Positions 1-5,471 of a stretch of DNA of 11,449 nt are shown one piece after another. The stretch's first letter is position 1. The number at the start of each line of letters is the position of its first letter. Made by a program: the position numbers and the translations under genes. The notes under the pieces were generated by a model. It did no database searches and had not been told where the DNA came from. It saw only the letters and a program-made list of their open reading frames with translations. The DNA comes from a bacterium (GTDB lineage Bacteria; SZUA-182), in the NCBI GenBank assembly GCA_003230635.1, contig QIFF01000162.1:1-11449 (forward strand), in the 5' to 3' direction.

Positions 1-1249
1 CAAATAATCTTAATATAAGGTTTAATATAGTTGATTTTCCTGACCCTGACTCCCCCACAAGGGCGGTTATTTTTCCCTTCTCTATGGTCAAGTTGATTTT
101 CTCCAGGATGATGTCCCGGTCTTTATGATAAAAGCTTACCTCCTTAAATTTAATCTCTGAGCCAAATTTGTCCAATGATTTTTCGCCGTCACTCACCGAA
201 TCAATTTCTTCATAGAGGGCATTGTACACCAACTCAGCATCGGGCATCAAGTTGGTTATCTGCATATGAATGTTTCCGAGGTTTTTAGCTGAGGGCAATA
301 TCTTCATCATACCCAAAAAATATACCCCGATCGAGGGAATTATACCCACCACGGATTCTTGTATCAAGGAACGGACCATAAGCAACCCGGCTACCGCGCC
401 TCCCAAAAAAGCAAACTCCAAAAGTTCCTTCGGTATTGCTAACCAAAAGGTATCTTTTTTATACAAGCGGCTAAAAGTATAGCTGGAGCGATTAAAGAGA
501 TCCAACCAACGTTGATTTTTACCAAAGATATTGATGTATTTTATCCCTGTTATAAACTCATTGAATTCATTGATATTTTCTCTAGATGCTTCAACGCGTC
601 CCTTTCCTGTATAATAGGATACCTTCCGAGAGATAAATCTGACAAAAAGCATAAACAGAAACAAAACAACACTGCAAGCAAGGGTGGCTCGCCAGTTGTA
701 ATAAAGCAAGAAGGCCGTAATCATGCTAATCTTGATGATTTCTGCTCCAGCCTTGGGGACATGTAACATCAATTGGGCCACCCGCGCAGGAGCCGTCAAG
801 GTGGTATAAGAGAGCTTGCCATATTTGGTATCCAGAAAAAACTGATAGGGAACCTGCGAGTATTTATCCATCATCATCTTTTTCAAATCATACATAGTAT
901 CCCCACTTACCTTACCAATCATGGCTTCATTGGCAACCATGGAGATATTCTTCATAACCAGGGCTACAAGAATTAATATGCCCGCCAGAATCACTGCGTC
1001 ACTTCCAGGAAATAGACCCAGCACAGCATCAAAATACTTGCCTAATTTCAGCGCTCCTGGATCACTCCCCTTATTAAAGAAATATTGAAGAAACAGATGG
1101 AATGCCCCCAGAGTGATATTGTCCAATGCCCCCGCGGTCACCGAAAGAAACAATACAACCCCCATGATTCTTTTATATCGCTTTATTAAATAAAACACTG
1201 GGGCAAACCGCTCTGGGGACTTTGTTGCTTTTTCTTTAGAATTATTCAT
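1..1249 (-). CDS. ABC exporter (fused membrane and ATPase domains), 3' part missing
   Basis: The frame is open from the start codon to the window edge: 416 codons plus one base. It encodes the half-transporter arrangement of the ABCB/MsbA class. The N-terminal membrane domain (about residues 15–330) has hydrophobic stretches near 28–55, 85–105, 170–205 and 275–320. The nucleotide-binding domain begins near 365, with Walker A GESGSGKST at 399–407. The cut falls just after Walker A, so the signature motif, Walker B and H-loop lie outside the window. Such proteins use ATP to export lipids, glycans, peptides or drugs; the substrate cannot be told from this sequence. The gene follows pseB in the same direction, which hints at envelope or glycan export (inference). 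The ATG at 1249 has no good ribosome site. A TTG at 1276, nine codons upstream in frame, has GAAGGTG five bases before it and may be the real start. The gene is A+T-richer than the genes right of 3000. Confidence 0.9.
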   Translation of the reverse strand, partial: MNNSKEKATKSPERFAPVFYLIKRYKRIMGVVLFLSVTAGALDNITLGAFHLFLQYFFNKGSDPGALKLGKYFDAVLGLFPGSDAVILAGILILVALVMKNISMVANEAMIGKVSGDTMYDLKKMMMDKYSQVPYQFFLDTKYGKLSYTTLTAPARVAQLMLHVPKAGAEIIKISMITAFLLYYNWRATLACSVVLFLFMLFVRFISRKVSYYTGKGRVEASRENINEFNEFITGIKYINIFGKNQRWLDLFNRSSYTFSRLYKKDTFWLAIPKELLEFAFLGGAVAGLLMVRSLIQESVVGIIPSIGVYFLGMMKILPSAKNLGNIHMQITNLMPDAELVYNALYEEIDSVSDGEKSLDKFGSEIKFKEVSFYHKDRDIILEKINLTIEKGKITALVGESGSGKSTILNLILRLF

Positions 1250-1281
1250 TTCAACTTTTGTCTGCGAATCAATCAAAAAGA

Positions 1282-1288
1282 CACCTTC
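1282..1288 (-). promoter_or_regulatory. Ribosome binding site favouring a TTG start for the ABC exporter
   Basis: On the minus strand GAAGGTG lies two bases after the pseB stop codon (1291–1293) and five bases before an in-frame TTG at 1276. The ATG at 1249 has only an A-rich stretch in front of it. The spacing therefore argues for the TTG, which would add nine residues to the protein. Confidence 0.55.
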
Positions 1289-1290
1289 AT

Positions 1291-2289
1291 TTATACTGGA
1301 TAACCTTGAGCCTTAAGTAGCTCCTTCATCTCATCTTTGCTCAACCACCAGGTATTGGTATCGCTGGAGTAGCGAAAGCCATCCGGCAAAGCATCCTTTC
1401 TTTCTTCCCGCAGGTCTTGCAGCTCAAGCCAGTCATAGTGTTCCGGATAGATACAATAATAGGTGTCGTATTCATGAGTATGTCGGCTGTCATTCTCCGG
1501 AACCATCACCTCGTGCAGTTTTTCTCCGGCCCGAATGCCAATTTCTCTTAAAGCACACTCAGGAGCAATTACCTTGGCCAGATCAACTATTTTCATGCTG
1601 GGAATCTTGGGAACAAAGATTTCTCCCCCCTGCATCCTTTGCAAACTCTGAAGCACAAACTCCACCCCCTGTTCCAGGGTAATCCAAAAGCGGGTCATGC
1701 GAAAGTCGGTAATGGTGATCTCTCCTGTTTCCCGCAGCTTAAAAAACCAGGGAACCACACTGCCCCGGCTACCCAAAACATTTCCGTACCTAACGCAGGC
1801 AAAGCGGCATCTGCCCTCACTGGTATACATGTTGGCCGCCACAAACAATTTGTCCGACACCAATTTGGTAGCCCCGTAAAGATTTACCGGGTTGGCGGCC
1901 TTATCCGTAGATAAAGCAATCACCCGCTTAATCCCCTTATCAATGCAGCCGTTAATAATGTTCTGCGCTCCGAGAACATTGGTCTTCACCGCCTCAAAGG
2001 GGTTAATTTCCGCAGTAGGCACCTGCTTTAAGGCCGCAGCATGTATCACGTAATCTATCCCGTCTAAGGCACGATTCAAGCGCTCCTTATCCCTCACATC
2101 CCCAATAAAGAAGTGCAGACAATCCATATCTCTATAAGGCTCGGCATTTTTCATCTCAAACTGCTTTAACTCATCCCGGCTGTATATCACCAGCCGCTGC
2201 GGCTTATATCTCTCCACCACTATCTGAACAAATTTCTTCCCGAAAGACCCGGTACCACCCGTCAGCAGAATGCTCTTATTGTTTAGCAT
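1291..2289 (-). CDS. pseB: UDP-N-acetylglucosamine 4,6-dehydratase (inverting), PseB/FlaA1 type
   Basis: The 332-residue product is a short-chain dehydrogenase/reductase-fold sugar-nucleotide enzyme. An NADP-binding Rossmann motif TGGTGSFG lies at 10–17. The block STDKAANPVNLYGATK (127–142) supplies the Asp129–Lys130 pair and the Tyr138-x3-Lys142 catalytic pair, matching the layout of the PseB/FlaA1 family. The AAALKQVP…NPFEAVKTNVLG stretch (84–107) and the C-terminal GFRYSSDTNTWWLS are also family-typical, and the length is usual. In known relatives it converts UDP-GlcNAc to the 4-keto-6-deoxy L-arabino sugar. That is the first step to pseudaminic acid and some other deoxy-aminosugars used on flagellin, pili or capsule. 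I use the ATG at 2289, which follows GGGGGG and TTTT; a TTG at 2301 lies within that purine run and is less likely. The gene sits 61 nt behind the regulator and 14–41 nt before the exporter, probably as one operon. No other pseudaminic-acid gene is in view, so the end product is open. Confidence 0.9.
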   Translation of the reverse strand: MLNNKSILLTGGTGSFGKKFVQIVVERYKPQRLVIYSRDELKQFEMKNAEPYRDMDCLHFFIGDVRDKERLNRALDGIDYVIHAAALKQVPTAEINPFEAVKTNVLGAQNIINGCIDKGIKRVIALSTDKAANPVNLYGATKLVSDKLFVAANMYTSEGRCRFACVRYGNVLGSRGSVVPWFFKLRETGEITITDFRMTRFWITLEQGVEFVLQSLQRMQGGEIFVPKIPSMKIVDLAKVIAPECALREIGIRAGEKLHEVMVPENDSRHTHEYDTYYCIYPEHYDWLELQDLREERKDALPDGFRYSSDTNTWWLSKDEMKELLKAQGYPV

Positions 2290-2350
2290 AAAACCCCCCA
2301 ATATAAAGTACCCATGAATTTGTCCTCATTTAACCTGCCCCTGACTTCTT

Positions 2351-2866
2351 TTATTTTTCTTTGGATTCAGAACTATTTGTATTAATTAGAAGAGGCAATT
2401 GCTTTAGGAAAAAGTCCATTCTGTCTTTCTGTTTTGCAAATTCATTTAAAAAATCATGGTACTTAGCCAACTCCTTCGGATTTGTACTTTGACCGGAATT
2501 GGCTAATAATTCCTCCGCCTGCTCCAAATAGCTGCCGGCAAACAATAACTTGGAGCTAAGCTCGGGGATTATACCATTTTTTAAGATAATATCTAAATCC
2601 TTTTCTGCTGTATAACCATCTTTTTTGGTTTCCTTGATCCACACCTTATTCACTGCACATAACTTCTGCAACTTTTTAATCACCGCCCATACCGTGCTCT
2701 TGCTCATATTAATTAGTTTAGCAATATCCTCCAGGGAAAGCGGCTTATCACTTATATACAACAAAACATATACCTGCCCCCGGGTCCTTTTCCAACCCAC
2801 AAGATCACACAGTTTACCCCCTATCTCACTGAAAACATCCTCCAAACCCTTGGGCTTCACCTTCAT
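2351..2866 (-). CDS. GbsR/MarR-like winged-helix transcriptional regulator
   Basis: A 171-residue soluble protein. The segment from about 25 to 85 reads as a winged helix. GWKRTRGQVYVLLYISDKPLSLEDIA leads into the recognition part INMSKSTVWAVIKKLQKL (52–69), and a basic wing VWIKETKKDGY follows (76–85). This order (R-x-G-x-V/I-Y-x-L-L, then S-K-S/G-T/S-V) is typical of the GbsR subgroup of MarR-like repressors. Relatives control osmoprotectant uptake or, elsewhere, envelope gene clusters. The C-terminal half (90–165) looks helical and may dimerise. The ATG at 2866 has GGGAG six bases upstream. It is the first gene of the leftward unit, directly behind a strong promoter and a palindrome, so it probably controls itself, pseB and the exporter (inference). 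The ligand is unknown. Base composition is low in G+C. Confidence 0.8.
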   Translation of the reverse strand: MKVKPKGLEDVFSEIGGKLCDLVGWKRTRGQVYVLLYISDKPLSLEDIAKLINMSKSTVWAVIKKLQKLCAVNKVWIKETKKDGYTAEKDLDIILKNGIIPELSSKLLFAGSYLEQAEELLANSGQSTNPKELAKYHDFLNEFAKQKDRMDFFLKQLPLLINTNSSESKEK

Positions 2867-2896
2867 AATTTACTCCCATTTACCCTGTTCAAATAA

Positions 2897-2912
2897 ATTA
2901 AAATATTTTAAT
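2897..2912. promoter_or_regulatory. 16-bp perfect palindrome, candidate operator
   Basis: ATTAAAATATTTTAAT is its own reverse complement. It lies about 10–25 bases downstream of the expected transcription start of the leftward promoter and 31 bases before the regulator's start codon. A repressor bound here could block transcription. A second, looser symmetric stretch (GCTA at 2916–2919, TAGC at 2933–2936, with T and A runs between) overlaps the −10 box. The local sequence is A+T-rich, so chance symmetry is possible. Confidence 0.4.
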
Positions 2913-2928
2913 AAAGCTACTTTTTTAA

Positions 2929-2957
2929 AAAATAGCATATATTTGCGCTTTTGTCAA
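2929..2957 (-). promoter_or_regulatory. Sigma-70/sigma-A promoter for regulator–pseB–ABC exporter
   Basis: On the minus strand a consensus −35 TTGACA (2957–2952) is separated by exactly 17 bases from TATTTT (2934–2929). Transcription would begin near 2922, giving a leader of about 56 bases ahead of the regulator's ATG. It is the only strong hexamer pair I see in front of this unit. Confidence 0.7.
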
Positions 2958-3023
2958 GTTTTTTGCCACACAACTTTTTCATAGATGGGAAAACTTTCAG
3001 CCCAAATCTTCTAGGGTGCCCTC

Positions 3024-3052
3024 TTGACTTGTGAGAGAATTCTGGTTACTAT
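3024..3052 (+). promoter_or_regulatory. Promoter for the isoaspartyl methyltransferase–RDD unit
   Basis: TTGACT (3024–3029) is followed by a 17-base spacer and TACTAT (3047–3052), predicting a start near 3059. The TTG of the −35 box also opens the longest reading frame here, but it lies upstream of the predicted transcript, so it should not be taken as the gene's start codon. The promoter is divergent from the one at 2929–2957. Confidence 0.55.
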
Positions 3053-3143
3053 TTCAAAGGAGAGATTGCTTCATCGGCTACGCCTCCTCGCAACAACATC
3101 TTTCAGAAGGTGGACACCGGCCACCCTACAACTATGCCAAGCC

Positions 3144-3890
3144 ATGCGCCAGCAAACTGCATTCCAAATTTTCCTGAGTTTCCTGTTAGGTCTATCCCTT
3201 TTCTGCTGTCATGAAGGCGGGGCTTCAGGCACGCAAAAGGAAGGTGAGGTAACGATTTACGCTAGATTACGCAAGCATATGCTGGAAAAGCAAATCGTGC
3301 GGCGGGGAGTGCACGACCCCCTGGTGCTGAAAGCTATCCTCACCGTCCCCCGGCATCGCTTTGTTCCCAGCCCCATGCAAGCCATGGCTTACAACGACAG
3401 CCCCCTTCCCATTGGGGAAGGCCAGACCATTTCTCAACCCTATATTGTAGCCTGTATGACCGAAGCCCTGCAACTGAAAGAATCCGACCGGGTCTTAGAA
3501 ATCGGAACCGGTTCAGGCTATCAGGCGGCGGTTTTGGCCCAAATCGTCAACCAGGTCTATAGTATGGAAATTATTCCCAGCCTGGCTGAGCGGGCCAGCC
3601 GAACCCTGAAGGAGTTGGGCTATGGCAATGTTGAAGTCAAGGCCGGTAACGGTTACCAGGGCTGGCCAGAGAAAGCCCCCTTTGATGCGATTATAGTCAC
3701 CGCTGCCCCGGAAAAGGTGCCACTCCCCTTGAAGGAACAGCTCAAAATCGGGGGGCGGATGGTGATCCCGGTCGGCAAATTCAGTCTCCATCAGGAATTG
3801 ATGCTGCTGACCAGAACGGGTGAGGATAGCTGGGAAGAAAAAAGGCTCTTGCCCGTGCGGTTTGTGCCCATGACCGGGGGAGGCGAATAA
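3144..3890 (+). CDS. pcm: Protein-L-isoaspartate O-methyltransferase, probably exported or membrane-anchored
   Basis: The 248-residue product uses S-adenosylmethionine to methylate L-isoaspartyl residues in aged proteins, starting their repair. The family core begins near residue 38. It shows IxEGQTISQPY (90–100), the SAM-binding motif VLEIGTGSGYQ (117–127), FDAIIVTAAPEKVP (180–193) and the C-terminal RFVPM (239–243). Ahead of the core is a hydrophobic segment, FQIFLSFLLGLSLFCC (7–22), then GGASGTQKEG. This looks like a signal peptide with a possible cleavage after ASG at 27–29, or a poor lipobox at Cys21/22. Cytoplasmic homologues lack it; exported versions exist in other bacteria. The start is uncertain. 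The ATG at 3144 has no clear ribosome site. A TTG at 3066 follows AAAGGAG but with only three bases between and next to the predicted transcript start. A strong GGTGAGGT at 3243–3250 precedes the core but no standard start codon. The stop overlaps the RDD gene's ATG. Confidence 0.88.
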   Translation: MRQQTAFQIFLSFLLGLSLFCCHEGGASGTQKEGEVTIYARLRKHMLEKQIVRRGVHDPLVLKAILTVPRHRFVPSPMQAMAYNDSPLPIGEGQTISQPYIVACMTEALQLKESDRVLEIGTGSGYQAAVLAQIVNQVYSMEIIPSLAERASRTLKELGYGNVEVKAGNGYQGWPEKAPFDAIIVTAAPEKVPLPLKEQLKIGGRMVIPVGKFSLHQELMLLTRTGEDSWEEKRLLPVRFVPMTGGGE

Positions 3891-4408
3891 TGGAAAACCT
3901 GTACCAACAATGGGAAAAAGAGAGCTGGCGGCAGCGCTGGTACCTGGGGATGGAACCTGTGGATGTGGAGCCGCCGTCTTTTGTTCCCGACGCTTGTGGT
4001 TTCTGGCTGCGGGTTTTGGCCTGGCTGGCGGACAGCCTGCTTATGGGGCTGGTAACCCTGCTTCTTCTGGCTTCCTTGGGCATAGCCGGATGGATGGCTT
4101 TCCCGCATACCGCTCAAGGCCTGCTCGTTCTGGCCCTGGGAACAGCTTTGGTGGTGCTGATTTTGAAGAGCGCTTACTACACCCTCCTGCCCAGCAACAA
4201 CGGGCAAACCATCGGCCAGGCCGTCCTGGGCATAAAGCTGGTGGACGCCCAGGGAAATCCCCCCTCCTTACGCCAGGCCGCCCGGCGCCGCTCGGCTCGT
4301 TTTCTATCCTTTATTACCCTCGGCTTCGGCTACTTCTGGATGCTGCTCGACCCCAACAAACAAACCCTCCACGACAAACTGGCGGGCACTTACGTGGTCA
4401 TGGCTTAA
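3890..4408 (+). CDS. RDD-family integral membrane protein
   Basis: A 172-residue protein with the RDD-domain layout. The first membrane segment holds the conserved Arg and Asp (R41 and D48 in FWLRVLAWLADSLL). A second hydrophobic span follows at about 76–100. Then come the family-typical GQTIGQAVLGIKLV (105–118), an arginine-rich stretch RQAARRRSAR (128–137), a third hydrophobic segment (139–153) and the closing QTLHDKLAGTYVV (158–170). RDD proteins are small membrane proteins of mostly unknown role; a few have been linked to ion exchange. No function can be assigned here. Translation is probably coupled to the preceding methyltransferase: the TAA and ATG share one base, and GGAGG lies six bases before the ATG inside that gene. 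The gene is clearly G+C-rich. The next gene downstream is convergent. Confidence 0.85.
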   Translation: MENLYQQWEKESWRQRWYLGMEPVDVEPPSFVPDACGFWLRVLAWLADSLLMGLVTLLLLASLGIAGWMAFPHTAQGLLVLALGTALVVLILKSAYYTLLPSNNGQTIGQAVLGIKLVDAQGNPPSLRQAARRRSARFLSFITLGFGYFWMLLDPNKQTLHDKLAGTYVVMA

Positions 4409-4426
4409 GGGCACCTTAACTCACAT

Positions 4427-5293
4427 TCAAGCAATCACTCTCAAAGATACCGGGTTAACCCTGAATTCCGCCGGGGTGGATTGAAAGAACTCGCCGTCGG
4501 CAAAGATGGGTAAGGGCCGGGGTGAATAGACTTTTAAGGATTTACTCCGGAAATGTTTTACAAAGGGCTTATCCAAAAGATTACCCCGGAATAAAGAGGG
4601 CAGGGTGCAGAGTATATTGACTTTGCTTATTTTCTCTACAAGACATATGTCCAGCAGCCCGTCATCCGGCTGAGCAGTGGGGGCGATTTTCATCCCTCCC
4701 CCGTAATAAAGAGTGTTCGCCACTGCCAGTAAGGTCAGCTCACCCTCGTAGCTGCCGTCATCGTACTCCAACTGAAACTGTGGGAAAGGGTATTCCCTAA
4801 GCACCCGCCTCAGAGGCAGCAGGTAGGGGATAGGACCTCTTCCTCTATAGCCCTGGTTGGATAATTGGTTTACTTGCGCAGCCAGACCCAGCCCGGCGGC
4901 GACACAAAATAATCTATCCCCCAGGGAAATTGTATCTATGCGCCGGGTACGGCCCCGCTGCAAGATAGCACAGGCTGCGGCCACCCGGCGGGAAATGCCT
5001 AAGGCCCGGGCCAGGTCATTTCCCCGACCGGCGGGAATGATTCCCAGGTTGGCCTGGCTGCCCCGCAGGCCGTTGACCACCTCGTTGATGGTGCCATCCC
5101 CGCCGCAGGCGACTACCAATTTACTTCCGGCTGCCAGCGCTTCACTTGTCAGTCTTTGGGCCTCACCGGGCTGACGGGTGAGGTGGGGTACAAATTCCCA
5201 GCCGGCGGCCTCCAGCAATCGGCAGGCCCTTTTAAAAACTTGCTTTCCCCGCCCTCCCCCGGCTTGGGGGTTGGCAATTAGGTGCGGTAACAT
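4427..5293 (-). CDS. Diacylglycerol kinase-like lipid kinase (YegS/BmrU/DgkB family)
   Basis: A 288-residue soluble kinase of the DAGK catalytic-domain family, which phosphorylates diacylglycerol or related lipids at the membrane. Visible motifs: N9-P10 followed by a glycine-rich loop (AGGGRGK, 11–17), the ATP-binding GGDGTINEV (64–72), PAGRGNDLARAL (87–98), the acidic APTAQPDDGLLDI (204–216) and ADGE (265–268). The length is normal and all key blocks are present, so it should be active. Lipid specificity (diacylglycerol versus phosphatidylglycerol or others) cannot be read from the sequence. I chose the ATG at 5293; a TTG two codons upstream (5299) is in frame, and neither has a convincing ribosome site. 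It is the last gene of the leftward nth operon, separated from the TPR gene by the inverted-repeat element, so it may be read through from upstream or have a separate start. It ends 18 bases from the convergent RDD gene. Confidence 0.88.
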   Translation of the reverse strand: MLPHLIANPQAGGGRGKQVFKRACRLLEAAGWEFVPHLTRQPGEAQRLTSEALAAGSKLVVACGGDGTINEVVNGLRGSQANLGIIPAGRGNDLARALGISRRVAAACAILQRGRTRRIDTISLGDRLFCVAAGLGLAAQVNQLSNQGYRGRGPIPYLLPLRRVLREYPFPQFQLEYDDGSYEGELTLLAVANTLYYGGGMKIAPTAQPDDGLLDICLVEKISKVNILCTLPSLFRGNLLDKPFVKHFRSKSLKVYSPRPLPIFADGEFFQSTPAEFRVNPVSLRVIA

Positions 5294-5313
5294 TTTCAAC
5301 CATTCCCAACTAA

Positions 5314-5471
5314 GGGGGCGTCACGAAATAACTATCACATCTTGCTGGTCTTTTTGGCTGTCTTCTTTGTTGCTTGTTCGGTTACATACTTCCAGTATGC
5401 TCCCTCACAAGCGCCTTGAATACAACCAAAAATCCTGCGCAATCTTGCGACACTTATTTCATAACGACCCC
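5314..5471. repeat. 158-bp long imperfect inverted repeat (MITE/REP-like element), gene-free
   Basis: The outer ends GGGGGCG (5314–5320) and CGACCCC (5465–5471) begin two arms of about 75 bases. The arms match as imperfect inverted repeats along their whole length. In the outer 25 positions 19 match, including an unbroken GAAATAA; further blocks TTTTTGG, TTC, TTGT and CATACT also align. The arms meet at a hairpin CATAC–TTCCA–GTATG (5385–5399) lying exactly at the centre. TAA flanks both sides (5311–5313 and 5472–5474) and could be a target duplication. I see no believable protein in it. The architecture fits a non-autonomous transposable element (MITE) or a large REP/BIME-like repeat. It sits between the TPR gene and the lipid kinase, and the TPR gene's stop codon TAG is at its very edge. 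Copy number cannot be judged from one copy. Confidence 0.65.

Noticed and set aside
270..976. Three short plus-strand frames opposite the ABC exporter
   Set aside because: The minus strand carries one uninterrupted 416-codon frame with Walker A; the plus-strand products show no recognisable domain.
2625..2984. 119-codon plus-strand frame over the regulator and its promoter
   Set aside because: Antisense to a well-formed winged-helix protein, has no ribosome site and ends in the promoter region.
4405..4419. TTAAGG-GCA-CCTTAA hairpin between the convergent RDD and lipid kinase genes as a bidirectional terminator
   Set aside because: The stem is only six pairs, mostly A·T, includes the RDD stop codon, and has no T-run on either strand. 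It could slow polymerase but does not qualify as an intrinsic terminator.
3910..4419. 169-codon frame overlapping the RDD gene
   Set aside because: Shadow of a G+C-rich gene: the composition is glycine/arginine/proline-rich without domains, while the other frame has clear RDD motifs.
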